A stretch of DNA of 64,000 nt from assembly GCA_019752335.1 (NCBI GenBank), contig JAIEMJ010000015.1, positions 1 to 64,000 of the forward strand, in the 5' to 3' direction. A program made the position numbers and the translations under genes. Within the stretch, counting starts at the first letter, position 1; the number at the start of each line of letters is the position of its first letter. Positions 9,476 through 17,743 of the stretch are shown here, piece after piece. The notes beneath the pieces are model-generated. The model saw nothing but the letters and a program-made list of their open reading frames with translations. It was not told the origin of the DNA and made no database searches. Origin of the DNA: Bryobacteraceae bacterium. Lineage in GTDB: Bacteria; Acidobacteriota; Terriglobia; Bryobacterales; Bryobacteraceae.

Positions 9476-10228
9476 ATAGCGCCGGAGACCGAGGTCGTAG
9501 GCGGCCGCCCCGAGGACGCCGCCCAGCAAGGGAGCAACCACCGGCACCCAGAAGACGCCGCTGCCGTCGGTGAGGCCGTTGTTCTGAAAGCCGGCCACGA
9601 CGGTCATCAAGCGCGGACCGAGGTCGCGCGCGGGGTTGATCGCATAGCCGTGCAGGGCGCCGAACGACATGCCAATCGCGACCACGATCAGGCCGACCAG
9701 CATCGGCGTCAGGTTCGCGAGCGGCGCCTGGTTGCGCTCATCGGTGATGGCGAGCACCAGGAACAGCAGCAAGGCCGTGCCGAGCACCTGATCGAGGAAG
9801 CCGACGGCCGGGGCGTCGCGGAAAAGAGGGAAGGTAGCGAAGACGCCGGCGGTGCGCTCCAGGGCGGGATCAAATTTGAGGAAGGCGGGCCTATAGGTGA
9901 GGAAGACGAGTCCGGCGCCGGTGAAGGCGCCGAGGATCTGCGACACCATGTAAGGCGCGACGCGCGGCCAGGGGAATTGGCGGAAGATGGCCAAGGCCAG
10001 GGTGACGGCCGGATTCAGATGGCCGCCGCTGATCTTGCCCGAAACGTAGACGCCCATGGTGACGGCTAGTCCCCAGGCGAGCGTGATGTTCGTATAGCCG
10101 CCGTTCACCACTTCGCCCGGATGGCCCCCGCCAAACAGGACCGTCATGGCGACCACGCCGGACCCGATCAACAGCAGCACCATCGTGCCAAAGAATTCGG
10201 CCACGCAGGCCGCCCATAAACTGCTCAT
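9461..10228 (-). CDS. MIP family aquaglyceroporin (glycerol facilitator)
   Basis: A 255-residue channel with six transmembrane helices and two half-helices carrying the NPA boxes: GGHLNPAVTLAL (about residues 66-77) and GYAINPARDLGPR (about residues 203-215). The Asp after the second NPAR is the signature of glycerol-conducting (GlpF-type) rather than water-only channels. It starts with ATG overlapping the TGA of the upstream esterase gene (ATGA). No glycerol kinase lies nearby, so the physiological solute is open. Confidence 0.9.
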   Translation of the reverse strand: MSSLWAACVAEFFGTMVLLLIGSGVVAMTVLFGGGHPGEVVNGGYTNITLAWGLAVTMGVYVSGKISGGHLNPAVTLALAIFRQFPWPRVAPYMVSQILGAFTGAGLVFLTYRPAFLKFDPALERTAGVFATFPLFRDAPAVGFLDQVLGTALLLFLVLAITDERNQAPLANLTPMLVGLIVVAIGMSFGALHGYAINPARDLGPRLMTVVAGFQNNGLTDGSGVFWVPVVAPLLGGVLGAAAYDLGLRRYLPAD

Positions 10229-10989
10229 GCTTTTTCTCCCATGCGCCAGCTTGCATCCAAGCCCAAATAGGCGTGTGCATACCGGCGTCCCAATTCACGA
10301 AATCCGGCGGCGTCGAAGTGGATTTCGTCGCCGCGATGACCCAGGCCCGCGCTGGACACAAAGGCCGCGCGCCGTATTTCCAGGGGCACGCGGGCCAACT
10401 GGTGGTTTACGGTGTCCGCGAACGGACTAGTTTCTTCCCGCAAGAACTCGCCCAACTGGCCCACCACCACGGGCATCACGCCGAGTTCCTTGCGCAAGGC
10501 CGCCAGGGTGACGCTGAAGCGCTCGAGATAGGTCTCCGCGCGTTGCTCGTCGTTGGCGTCACTCTCGCCCTGATGCCACAGCAGGCCCGCCAGGCGGCCA
10601 CTGCCGAGCGCGATCCGCGCGCGCTTGACGGCGTTCTGGTAGAGCGGCGCGCCGGGAGCCCATTCGTGCAGCGCGGAGCCGCCCATGGCGCAGGGCACCA
10701 GGCCGAGCTTGGCCGCGGGGTCAGCCGTGGTAAGGACGCGCGCAAAGGTCCGCCCCAAGCCGACGCCAGCGATGGCGGGCTTGTCGTAGTGCAGGGGATC
10801 GGTGGCCAGGGCCCACTCGTTGGCCTTGTTCATGGACCAGACGCGCTCCAGCGAACGGCGGTCCTGCTCTTCGATTTCGCCGCGCCCGGCCATGTTGGAC
10901 TGGCCGCACAACAGAAAAATGCGCAGGTCCTTCGGACCATCCGCCGCCCACAGGGCGCTCGCCCCGGCCAGTATGCTTCGCCGCCGCAT
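10225..10989 (-). CDS. Exported SGNH/sialate O-acetylesterase-like hydrolase
   Basis: A 254-residue protein with a short N-terminal signal (RRRSILAGASALWAADG). Block I of the SASA (DUF303) esterase family holds the nucleophile Ser in FLLCGQSNMAGRGE. The oxyanion Gly is in AMGGSALHEW, block LLWHQGESDAN contains the family's His-Gln-Gly-Glu-Ser, and the catalytic His is in GDEIHFDAAGFRELG. It probably deacetylates sugars or acts as a carbohydrate esterase outside the cytoplasm. Overlap of its stop with the start of the aquaglyceroporin implies a two-gene operon. Confidence 0.85.
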   Translation of the reverse strand: MRRRSILAGASALWAADGPKDLRIFLLCGQSNMAGRGEIEEQDRRSLERVWSMNKANEWALATDPLHYDKPAIAGVGLGRTFARVLTTADPAAKLGLVPCAMGGSALHEWAPGAPLYQNAVKRARIALGSGRLAGLLWHQGESDANDEQRAETYLERFSVTLAALRKELGVMPVVVGQLGEFLREETSPFADTVNHQLARVPLEIRRAAFVSSAGLGHRGDEIHFDAAGFRELGRRYAHAYLGLDASWRMGEKA

Positions 10990-11001
10990 GAGCCTTCGAG
11001 T

Positions 11002-11832
11002 TTATCGCTGATCGATCAATTCCACCAGCGCCCGCGCTCTTTCTTTCGCATGTTTCGTGGCCGACTCGATCGCCGAGATGAGCGTCGAGCGCAGTCCGTT
11101 GCGTTCGAGCTCATGCATCGCGATGATCGTGGTGCCACCGGGCGTGATGACTTCATCGCGCAAAATCGCCGGATGCAAGCCAGACTCGCGCACGTGCTTT
11201 GCCGCTCCCAGCACTGTCTGCTCGGCCAGCCGCGTTGCGATGATGCGCGACAGCCCCATCTTCACGCCGCCCGCGATCATCGCTTCGATCATCAGGTAGA
11301 CGTAAGCCGGGCCGGAGCCGCTCAACGCCGTCACGGCGTCCATCATCTCCTCGTCCACCTCGCACACGACACCCACGGCGCGAAAGAGGTTCGTCACCGT
11401 CTCCCACTGCGGCTTGGTGGCTAGCCCATTGGCGCATAGCGCGATCGCGCCCTCCTCCACCACCACCGGGATGTTGGGCATCGCGCGAAAGACGGCCATC
11501 GGCGTGGTGAGCCGCTTCTCGATCACGGAGATCGGCAAGGCCGCGGCGAGCGAGAGCAGAATCTGGCCCGGCTGCAAAGCCGGCGCGATCTCCTCCACCA
11601 CCTTGGGCACGGTGCCGGGCTTCACGGCCAGCACGACGATTTCGGCCTGGGCCGCCGCCGCGCGGTTGCCACCCGAGGTGACCTTGATGCCGAGCTTCTT
11701 GCGCATCGCCGCCGCCCGCTCCGGGCTGCGCACGGTGGCGATCACGTCGGCGGGCTGCACCAGGCCGCTGCGGAACATGCCGCCCAACATCGACGCGCCC
11801 ATGTTGCCGGCGCCCAGCAAAGCGATCTTCAT
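11002..11832 (-). CDS. proC: Pyrroline-5-carboxylate reductase
   Basis: Last step of proline synthesis: NAD(P)H-dependent reduction of pyrroline-5-carboxylate. The Rossmann motif is at the very N-terminus (KIALLGAGNMGASMLGG). The middle block AVFRAMPNIPVVVEEGAIAL and the C-terminal substrate region ALSGSGPAYVYLMIEAM...VITPGGTTIIAMHELE are typical. The ATG at 11832 overlaps the TGA of the cupin gene (ATGA); a GTG nine bases upstream is less likely. Predicted length 276 residues, normal for ProC. Confidence 0.95.
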   Translation of the reverse strand: MKIALLGAGNMGASMLGGMFRSGLVQPADVIATVRSPERAAAMRKKLGIKVTSGGNRAAAAQAEIVVLAVKPGTVPKVVEEIAPALQPGQILLSLAAALPISVIEKRLTTPMAVFRAMPNIPVVVEEGAIALCANGLATKPQWETVTNLFRAVGVVCEVDEEMMDAVTALSGSGPAYVYLMIEAMIAGGVKMGLSRIIATRLAEQTVLGAAKHVRESGLHPAILRDEVITPGGTTIIAMHELERNGLRSTLISAIESATKHAKERARALVELIDQR

Positions 11833-12239
11833 GCGATCCACTTGTAGAAGTAGAACAGCAGCGGCGTCTGGCCGGTGTTCTTAATGGCGTGCATCTTCTG
11901 GCCCGCGCAATACATCAGCGATCCTGGCCCGACGTTGGTCCGCTTGCCTTCTACCTCAATCCAGCCGGTGCCTTCGGCGACCACCATGAACTCTTCCTCG
12001 GGATGCTTGTGCGGCGGATGCGGCGTCATGCCGGGCTTGAGGCGCAGGCTTCCGGCGGTCATTGACTTCAGCATGTCGGTGGGACCCTCATGATAGATGC
12101 GCAGGTCACCGGAGGGGTCCGGAATCTGTTTGGCCTTCGCGGGATCGAAGGTGACGTCCGGCCACTTCGGCAAGGCGGGCGCGGCCGCGGCGGGGAAGAG
12201 GGGCAACCCGGCTAGCGGCAGAATCTTGCGTCTTTTCAT
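11829..12239 (-). CDS. Small exported cupin-domain protein
   Basis: A 136-residue protein with an N-terminal Arg/Lys-rich signal-like segment (KRRKILPLAGLPLFPAAAAPA). A single cupin barrel carries metal-ligand motif 1 PHPPHKHPEEEFMVVAEG and motif 2 GPGSLMYCAGQKMHAIKNTG. The His set suggests a bound divalent metal. It is the first gene of an operon with proC (4-base overlap). A TGGCATACT extended -10 ends six bases before its ATG, so the mRNA is probably leaderless. The enzymatic role cannot be assigned. Confidence 0.85.
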   Translation of the reverse strand: MKRRKILPLAGLPLFPAAAAPALPKWPDVTFDPAKAKQIPDPSGDLRIYHEGPTDMLKSMTAGSLRLKPGMTPHPPHKHPEEEFMVVAEGTGWIEVEGKRTNVGPGSLMYCAGQKMHAIKNTGQTPLLFYFYKWIA

Positions 12240-12245
12240 CGTTCC

Positions 12246-12254
12246 AGTATGCCA
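12246..12254 (-). promoter_or_regulatory. Extended -10 of the cupin-proC operon
   Basis: On the minus strand the sequence reads TGGCATACT, then six bases, then ATG. The same CATACT hexamer with extended TG precedes the amidohydrolase gene near 15.65 kb. Confidence 0.5.
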
Positions 12255-12308
12255 AGAATGAATCCCCTTTTCCGGAGATGCCCTTCGCCTGGAAGCCCCG
12301 GCGCCGGC

Positions 12309-13451
12309 CTAGCCCGCCAGACGCAGCTTTCCCAAGAGGGCACCCCAACCCGACGCCGAGGCTGGCGCTTCTCCACGGTTGCACAGCGACGCCGCCAATT
12401 GACGGTAGGCTTTGCCCAGGGCGGAGTCCCGGTCGACGGGGCCGCCGGCGACGACGGCGCGGCGGACGGCGGCGTAGTCGTTGGGCAACTGCAGGGCGAC
12501 CGGGCGCCCGAGGTATTTCGCCATCTCCGCCACGCTGAGTTCCTGCCGCTGAAAGCGGTTCACGAGCAGCTTTACCTGGCTATCGGGGACGCCGCAGGCG
12601 GCGAGTTCCGCCAAGCGGCGCGGGGCCAGTTCCACGGCGAGCAACTCTTGCGTGGTGACCAGGAAGACGCACTGCGAGCGCAGCACCACCTCGGCAGTGG
12701 CTTCGTTCACGAGTTCGGGCAGGTCGGCCAGCACCAGGTCGTAGCGGGGGATCGCCAGTTCCAGGAGGCTATGGAAGTCGCTCCAGTCCGGCAAACGCTC
12801 CATGCGGGAACGGCTGGAGAAAAGGAAGTCGGCGCCACCGGCGGTGGTGAGGCTCGCGTTAAAGCGGTGCTCCTCCTGGGCGCGCATGGCGTAAAGCGCG
12901 TTTTGCGTCGAGCCGTCCGGCCGTGCCTTAAGCATCAGCGACATCACGCCGCTGCGCAAGTCGCAGTCGAGCACCAGGACGCGGCGGCCCATCTGCGCGA
13001 GTTCGAGCGCCGTCTGCACCACCACCGTGGAACTACCGCAGCCGGCCTTGGCCGGCAGGAAGCTGAAGAGTTGCGGATAGACGCCACCGCTCACGCGACG
13101 CACCGCGCGGCTTACCGCTTCGTTCAATTGGTCCGGGTCCGGCGGCAGGGGGATGTAGGCGCCGAAGCCAGTGACGTCAAGGCTGACGTGCTCGGGCGGG
13201 TCCACCCCGATCAGGGCCGTACGCGGCCATTGGCGGCGCGCCTCATTCAGGAAGGCCATCGCCTCTTCCGGATAGGTGAGATCGATGAAGCAGACCTGCG
13301 GGTCCGCCACGCGAACCAGGCGCTGCATCTCGCTCACCGGTGGATAGTGGCCGAGCGCCGTATGCACCATCAATGTGCCGCTTTCGGCCACCAGCGCCTG
13401 CAACAACCGCCGGCGCGGCTCGTTGGCCAGTATGAGGACGGTATTCAGCAC
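12309..13451 (-). CDS. CpaE/TadZ-like MinD-superfamily ATPase with degenerate P-loop
   Basis: A 380-residue protein with an N-terminal receiver-like domain (about residues 1-115: MLNTVLILANEPRRRLL...VCFIDLTYPEEAMAFL) and a C-terminal MinD/ParA-type ATPase domain. This is the CpaE/TadZ architecture that places Tad/Flp pilus machinery at the pole. The deviant Walker A is PAKAGCGSSTVVVQTA. The signature Lys is kept, but the Lys of GK[ST] is replaced by Ser, so nucleotide hydrolysis may be lost. VLVLDCDLRSG and DLVLADLPE are the later switch motifs. Start is GTG. No other pilus gene is adjacent. Confidence 0.75.
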   Translation of the reverse strand: MLNTVLILANEPRRRLLQALVAESGTLMVHTALGHYPPVSEMQRLVRVADPQVCFIDLTYPEEAMAFLNEARRQWPRTALIGVDPPEHVSLDVTGFGAYIPLPPDPDQLNEAVSRAVRRVSGGVYPQLFSFLPAKAGCGSSTVVVQTALELAQMGRRVLVLDCDLRSGVMSLMLKARPDGSTQNALYAMRAQEEHRFNASLTTAGGADFLFSSRSRMERLPDWSDFHSLLELAIPRYDLVLADLPELVNEATAEVVLRSQCVFLVTTQELLAVELAPRRLAELAACGVPDSQVKLLVNRFQRQELSVAEMAKYLGRPVALQLPNDYAAVRRAVVAGGPVDRDSALGKAYRQLAASLCNRGEAPASASGWGALLGKLRLAG

Positions 13452-13483
13452 CCTAAGCGGCTTATCGGCCGAAGGCCGCTGAA

Positions 13484-14716
13484 TTAGAGCTTCGTGCGTT
13501 TGGCCTGCTGAAAGACCTTTTTCAAGCCGCGCATTGCCAGGTCGACTTCTTTTTCCGTCAGGATGTACGGCGGCAGGAAGCGCAGCACGGTGTCGTGCGT
13601 GCAGTTGAAGAGCAACCCATGCGCCATGCCGTCGGTAACCATTTGTTTGCCCGGCCGGTCGAGTTCCACGCCGATCATCAGGCCGGCGCCGCGCACTTCC
13701 TTGATGAAGCTGAACTTGCTCTGCAATCCGCGTAGCTCCTGCCGGAAGTACTCGCCGACGCGGTTCATCTGCGGCAGTAACTCGTCGAGCATCTCGTAGA
13801 ATTCGAGCGCCACGCGGCAGGCCAGGGCGCCGCCCCCAAAGGTCGTGCCGTGCATGCCGGGCGCGATCGCCGCCGCCGCGCGTTCATTGGCGACCACAAA
13901 GCCCAAGGGCAAGCCGCAGGCGACGGGCTTCGCGGCCACCATGATGTCGGGCATGATCACCGGCTGGTGCAGGTGATACGAGTAATGCACGCCCGGCCGG
14001 CCGACGCCGCTCTGAATCTCGTCGCAGACCAGGAGGGCGTCGTAGCGGTCGGCGAGTTCGCGCGCCTTCTGGAAGAAGCGCGTACAGATCGGATTGATCC
14101 CGCCTTCGCCCTGGATGCCTTCGATGAAGATGCCGCAGGTGCGTTCGCTGAAGGCTGCCTCCAGCGCGGCGTCGTCGCGGCGCGGGACGAACTTCACGCC
14201 GGGCATCAGTGGCTCAAAGTCCTTGCGGTACTTGGGCTGTCCGGTGAGCGACAAGGCACCGACGGTGCGGCCGTGGAAGCTGTCGTCGAGGGCGATGAAT
14301 TCGTACTTGTCCGGCGAGATCTTATGCCCGTGCGACTTGCACATCTTGATCGCGCCCTCGACGGCCTCGGTGCCAGAGTTGCAGAAGAAAACGCGGTCCA
14401 GGCCGGAAGTCTCGCAGAGCTTTTTCGCGAGTAAGCCCTGATAGCGGTGGAAGTAGAGGTTCGAGGTGTGAATCAGCTTCGCCGATTGCTCCTTGATCAC
14501 CTTCATGATGCGCGGATGGGCGTGGCCCAGGGCGTTCACGCCGATGCCGGAGATCAGGTCCAGGTATTTCTTGCCGTCCAGGTCATACAGGTAGCAGCCC
14601 TTGCCGCGGTCCAGGACGAGCGGGTAACGCCCGTAATTTTGCAGGACATACTGCTTTTCGAGGTCAATGATCTGCTGTGATTCCGTAAGCGCGGGGGCTT
14701 CGAGGGTGCTCTCCAT
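13484..14716 (-). CDS. Class III (acetylornithine/ornithine-type) aminotransferase
   Basis: A 410-residue PLP-dependent subgroup II (class III) aminotransferase. Landmarks are GIGVNALGHAHPRI, the cofactor-phosphate site FFCNSGTEAVEGAIKMCK, the FHGRTVGALSLTGQPKYRKDF motif, the PLP-binding Asp in LLVCDEIQSGVGR and the Schiff-base Lys in MVAAKPVACGLPLG. It best resembles acetylornithine/ornithine aminotransferases; ArgD, lysine or 4-aminobutyrate specificity cannot be separated by eye. A -10 hexamer TATCAT ends six bases before its ATG. Confidence 0.88.
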   Translation of the reverse strand: MESTLEAPALTESQQIIDLEKQYVLQNYGRYPLVLDRGKGCYLYDLDGKKYLDLISGIGVNALGHAHPRIMKVIKEQSAKLIHTSNLYFHRYQGLLAKKLCETSGLDRVFFCNSGTEAVEGAIKMCKSHGHKISPDKYEFIALDDSFHGRTVGALSLTGQPKYRKDFEPLMPGVKFVPRRDDAALEAAFSERTCGIFIEGIQGEGGINPICTRFFQKARELADRYDALLVCDEIQSGVGRPGVHYSYHLHQPVIMPDIMVAAKPVACGLPLGFVVANERAAAAIAPGMHGTTFGGGALACRVALEFYEMLDELLPQMNRVGEYFRQELRGLQSKFSFIKEVRGAGLMIGVELDRPGKQMVTDGMAHGLLFNCTHDTVLRFLPPYILTEKEVDLAMRGLKKVFQQAKRTKL

Positions 14717-14722
14717 CTTTCG

Positions 14723-14728
14723 ATGATA
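14723..14728 (-). promoter_or_regulatory. -10 hexamer of the ArgD-like gene
   Basis: TATCAT on the minus strand, followed by CGAAAG and then the ATG at 14716. The short spacing predicts a leaderless transcript. Confidence 0.4.
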
Positions 14729-14734
14729 ACGAAC

Positions 14735-15658
14735 CTACTGGATAAAGCCCAACTTGCGCAGGGTGGCCGTGGGCTCGTCCTTGTCGAACTGGCGCATTTG
14801 CGCCTTGGCGCGGCCCCGTTCGAGCGCAACGGCGAAAGGCGGGTCGCCGAAGGGGAAGACCTTTTTGAGCTCCTTGATGTCGTTCGAAACCACGCCCTTC
14901 AGCTTGGTGGTGTCCATGAACTGCTGGCCGTATTGAGGCAGGGCGGTGGGGATGCCGATCACCTTGTCGGCGAGCCAGGTGTGCTTGGACATCTCCTTGG
15001 CGGCGTCGTTGCAGTGGGAGCACATCGGATCGAAGAAATAGAGCAGCACCTTGCCCTCCCTTAGTGAAACAGGCGCGCCGTTCACCATCGCGGTCTCCGG
15101 CGCCAGGACGCCAGTTTCGTTGCGCAAGGTGACGATGTAGGAGCCGACGGAGAAGACCGTCACGGCCGCCAGCAGGAGGGCCGCGGGGCGCACGCCCGTG
15201 GACGGTTTCGCCCACCAGCCGGCAATGGCGGCGGCGATCAGCATGGCGCCGTCGCTCCAGAAGAATTCGGGGTTGATGGCGCGCTTCAGGCCCGGGAAGC
15301 AGCTACAGTCCATCCCCTTGAGCGCCGTGTAATTCCAGCCGACGTAGCCCATGAAGCCGAGCAGCATCGCTCCCGTAAGGAGCGCGCCCCAACGCCGGAA
15401 CCGGGGAATCAGCAGCAGAATGGCGGAGAAGATCTCGCCCGTGGCCAGCGCCACGGTGAAGGGTTGCGACAGTACCGCCGGAACCTTCATGTTGGTGATG
15501 ATCGTCGCCCAAGTGAGCGGATCGAGACTCTTCCAGATTCCGGCACCCAGAAAGAAGATTCCTAGCGCGAGCGCCGCCACCCAGGCGGCGGCGTTTTGCG
15601 CGGGCGTCAGCGACGCCTCTTTCTCGCGCGTTTGCGGATATGCCATACTCTCAGCCAT
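14735..15658 (-). CDS. DoxX/MauE-like membrane protein fused to a thioredoxin-like domain
   Basis: A 307-residue protein. Residues about 20-180 form four to five membrane helices of the DoxX/MauE type (AWVAALALGIFFLGAGIWKSLDP, FTVALATGEIFSAILLLI) with a CSCFPGL loop. The C-terminal 120 residues are periplasmic-like with a thioredoxin-type active site FFDPMCSHCNDAAKEM (CSHC). It probably takes part in envelope disulfide or cofactor maturation. ATG 15658 was chosen because a TAGAAT hexamer ends seven bases before it. This codon overlaps head-to-head with the start codon of the divergent amidohydrolase. In-frame ATGs at 15667 and 15646 are alternatives. Confidence 0.75.
   Translation of the reverse strand: MAESMAYPQTREKEASLTPAQNAAAWVAALALGIFFLGAGIWKSLDPLTWATIITNMKVPAVLSQPFTVALATGEIFSAILLLIPRFRRWGALLTGAMLLGFMGYVGWNYTALKGMDCSCFPGLKRAINPEFFWSDGAMLIAAAIAGWWAKPSTGVRPAALLLAAVTVFSVGSYIVTLRNETGVLAPETAMVNGAPVSLREGKVLLYFFDPMCSHCNDAAKEMSKHTWLADKVIGIPTALPQYGQQFMDTTKLKGVVSNDIKELKKVFPFGDPPFAVALERGRAKAQMRQFDKDEPTATLRKLGFIQ
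15641..15649 (+). promoter_or_regulatory. Extended -10 of the amidohydrolase gene
   Basis: TGCCATACT, then CTCAGCC, then the ATG at 15657. With a normal seven-base distance from the -10 to the transcription start, the mRNA would begin at the start codon. Confidence 0.5.
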
Positions 15659-17303
15659 GCTTCCCATTCTAGTGCCTCTTGCGCTCGTCTTCGGGGCCCT
15701 GGCCTACGGCCAGGTCGCCGACCTGGTTGTAGAAAATGCCCTCATCTATACGGTGGACGCGAAGAAGCCCAAAGCGTTAGCCCTGGCCGTGAAGGACGGC
15801 AAGTTCATTTACGTGGGCGATAAGGCCACGGCCTTCATTGGTCCTAGTACCCAGCGCATCGACGCCAAGGGCGCCGCGATCATTCCCGGAATGATCGATT
15901 CGCACACCCATCTGCGCGGCCTGGGCGACCTGCTGACCTCGAACGACTTCCGGCGCTTTAAGTCGCCCGGCGAGATCGCGCTGTCGCTGAAGCAAAAAGC
16001 CGACTCCGCGGCGAACACCACCTGGATTACCGGCCGCAACTGGGACCAGGCCAACTGGGGCGACCGCATGCCCGGCAAAGCCGACCTCGATGCCGTCCTC
16101 CCCAACCATCCCGTTTTCCTGCGCCGCGTGGATGGGCACGCCGGTTGGGCGAATTCGCGCGCCCTGGCCATCGCCAGGGTGACCCGCGATACGCCCGATC
16201 CCCCCGGCGGTCAGATTCTCAAGGACGCCAAGGGCGAGCCCACCGGCATCCTCGTCGACCGGGCCATGGCCCTGGTGACGAAGCACATTCCGCCCGCCAC
16301 GCCGGCCATGGTGGAGGCCTCGCTCGCTCGCGCCGCGCAGGAGTGCGCGCGGCTCGGCATCACCGGCATTCACGACGCCGGCATCGGCCGCCTGGAGGTG
16401 GAGGCCTACCGGCGGCTGGTCGCCAAGAAGGCGCTCCCGGTGCGGGCCTACGCCATGGTCGGCGGGACGGGCGAGTTGTGGGATGAAGTGCGCAAGCAGG
16501 GTCCTGTGACGGGTGACCACTTCAGCCTGCGCGCGATCAAGCTCGTCTCCGACGGCGCGATGGGTTCGCGCGGCGCGGCTTTCTGGCAACCGTACTCCGA
16601 CGACAAGTCGAATTCGGGCCTGCTGATTCTCTCGAAGGAGCAGATCGCCGAAGCATCGAAGCAAGCACTCGATGCGGGCTTCCAGGTGGCCGTCCACGCG
16701 ATCGGCGACAAAGCCAATTCCACCGTGCTCGAGGCCTTCGCCGAAGCCTTCAAGGCGAAGGGCATCACCGGCAAAAACGACAAGCGCTTCCGCATCGAGC
16801 ACGCGCAGGTGATTCGCCTGCCGGACTTCGCCCTTTTCGGCCAATACGACGTGATCGCCTCCATCCAGTCAACGCACGCCACCAGTGATATGCGCTGGGC
16901 CGCGCAACGCCTCGGTCCGGACCGTCTGCAAGGCGCCTGGGCGACGAATCGCTTCTTGAAGGCCGGCGCGCGGATCGCCAACGGGTCGGACTTCCCGGTG
17001 GAGGATCCGAATCCCATTTGGGGCTTCTACGCCGCCTTCACCCGGCAGGATCACCAAGGCAATCCGCCCGGCGGCTTCCTGCCGGACCAGGTGCTGAGCC
17101 GCGAGCGCGCTCTGCAGTCCTTCACGCTCGACGGCGCTTATGCGTCGTTCGAGGAGAACCTGAAGGGCAGCATCACGGTGGGCAAGCTCGCCGATTTCGT
17201 TATGCTTGACCGCGACATCATGAGCGTCGCGCCGAAGGAAGTAATCGGCGCGAAGGTGAAGCTGACGGTGCTGGGCGGGGAAGTGGTCTACCGGCTGCCT
17301 TGA
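15657..17303 (+). CDS. Exported YtcJ-like amidohydrolase
   Basis: A 549-residue metal-dependent hydrolase of the amidohydrolase_3/YtcJ group with an N-terminal signal peptide (LPILVPLALVFGALAYGQ). The HxH metal site is in GMIDSHTHLRGLGDLL. The carboxylated-Lys/His region (AIKLVSDGAMGSRGAAF, FQVAVHAIGDKANSTVL), the His of FRIEHAQVIR and the final Asp of ANGSDFPVEDPNPIWGFYAA complete the barrel site. The C-terminal GSITVGKLADFVMLDRD is the composite beta domain. It probably cleaves an amide, imide or cyclic urea. The frame is open further upstream, but the signal peptide and the promoter fix the start. Its last 16 bases overlap fliJ convergently. Confidence 0.9.
   Translation: MLPILVPLALVFGALAYGQVADLVVENALIYTVDAKKPKALALAVKDGKFIYVGDKATAFIGPSTQRIDAKGAAIIPGMIDSHTHLRGLGDLLTSNDFRRFKSPGEIALSLKQKADSAANTTWITGRNWDQANWGDRMPGKADLDAVLPNHPVFLRRVDGHAGWANSRALAIARVTRDTPDPPGGQILKDAKGEPTGILVDRAMALVTKHIPPATPAMVEASLARAAQECARLGITGIHDAGIGRLEVEAYRRLVAKKALPVRAYAMVGGTGELWDEVRKQGPVTGDHFSLRAIKLVSDGAMGSRGAAFWQPYSDDKSNSGLLILSKEQIAEASKQALDAGFQVAVHAIGDKANSTVLEAFAEAFKAKGITGKNDKRFRIEHAQVIRLPDFALFGQYDVIASIQSTHATSDMRWAAQRLGPDRLQGAWATNRFLKAGARIANGSDFPVEDPNPIWGFYAAFTRQDHQGNPPGGFLPDQVLSRERALQSFTLDGAYASFEENLKGSITVGKLADFVMLDRDIMSVAPKEVIGAKVKLTVLGGEVVYRLP
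15666..15671 (-). promoter_or_regulatory. -10 hexamer of the DoxX/thioredoxin-like gene
   Basis: TAGAAT on the minus strand, followed by GGGAAGC and the ATG at 15658. The element lies inside the first codons of the opposing amidohydrolase gene. Confidence 0.45.
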
Positions 17304-17743
17304 GTCGATTCGCGGTGGAAGCGGGACAGGTACGAGTCCGCCGCGAGTTCGTCGAGTTCCTGGTCGAAGCGGACCTGCCAACCGGCTCGCTGCCGTGCTT
17401 CGAGCTTTTCGAGCAGGCCGACTTGGCGCTCGGCTTCGAGCACCGCCCGCCTCTGGGCTTGCATGCGCCGGTCGAGTTCGATGTGCTCCTGCGCGAAGCG
17501 CTGGCGGGCAATCGCGGTGTAGGCCTGCATCTGGTCAAGCGCGTCGAGACGAGTGGCTCCCAGGCTGACGCCGGGCTCGCGAATGGCGAGCTCTTCCTGT
17601 TGACGCGAAGCGTGGATGGCTCGTTCGTGCGCGAAGAGCCGTTGCCGGTCGGCCTCGATCTGGTCGAGCGCGTTGCGGGCCAGTGTCGCCCGCAGGCGGC
17701 GAAAGTCGAGCACCCGGTGCAGGCGGAAGGCGAATTTGGTCAT
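17288..17743 (-). CDS. fliJ: Flagellar export protein FliJ
   Basis: A 151-residue coiled-coil protein rich in Arg, Glu, Gln and Ala beginning MTKFAFRLHRVLDFRRL, the usual FliJ N-terminus. It is the last gene of the flgB-fliJ operon, and its ATG overlaps the TGA of fliI by four bases. FliJ is the stalk-like partner of the FliI ATPase ring and a chaperone-recycling factor in the flagellar type III exporter. FliJ is poorly conserved, so the assignment rests on length, coiled coil and position. Confidence 0.85.
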   Translation of the reverse strand: MTKFAFRLHRVLDFRRLRATLARNALDQIEADRQRLFAHERAIHASRQQEELAIREPGVSLGATRLDALDQMQAYTAIARQRFAQEHIELDRRMQAQRRAVLEAERQVGLLEKLEARQRAGWQVRFDQELDELAADSYLSRFHRESTQGSR

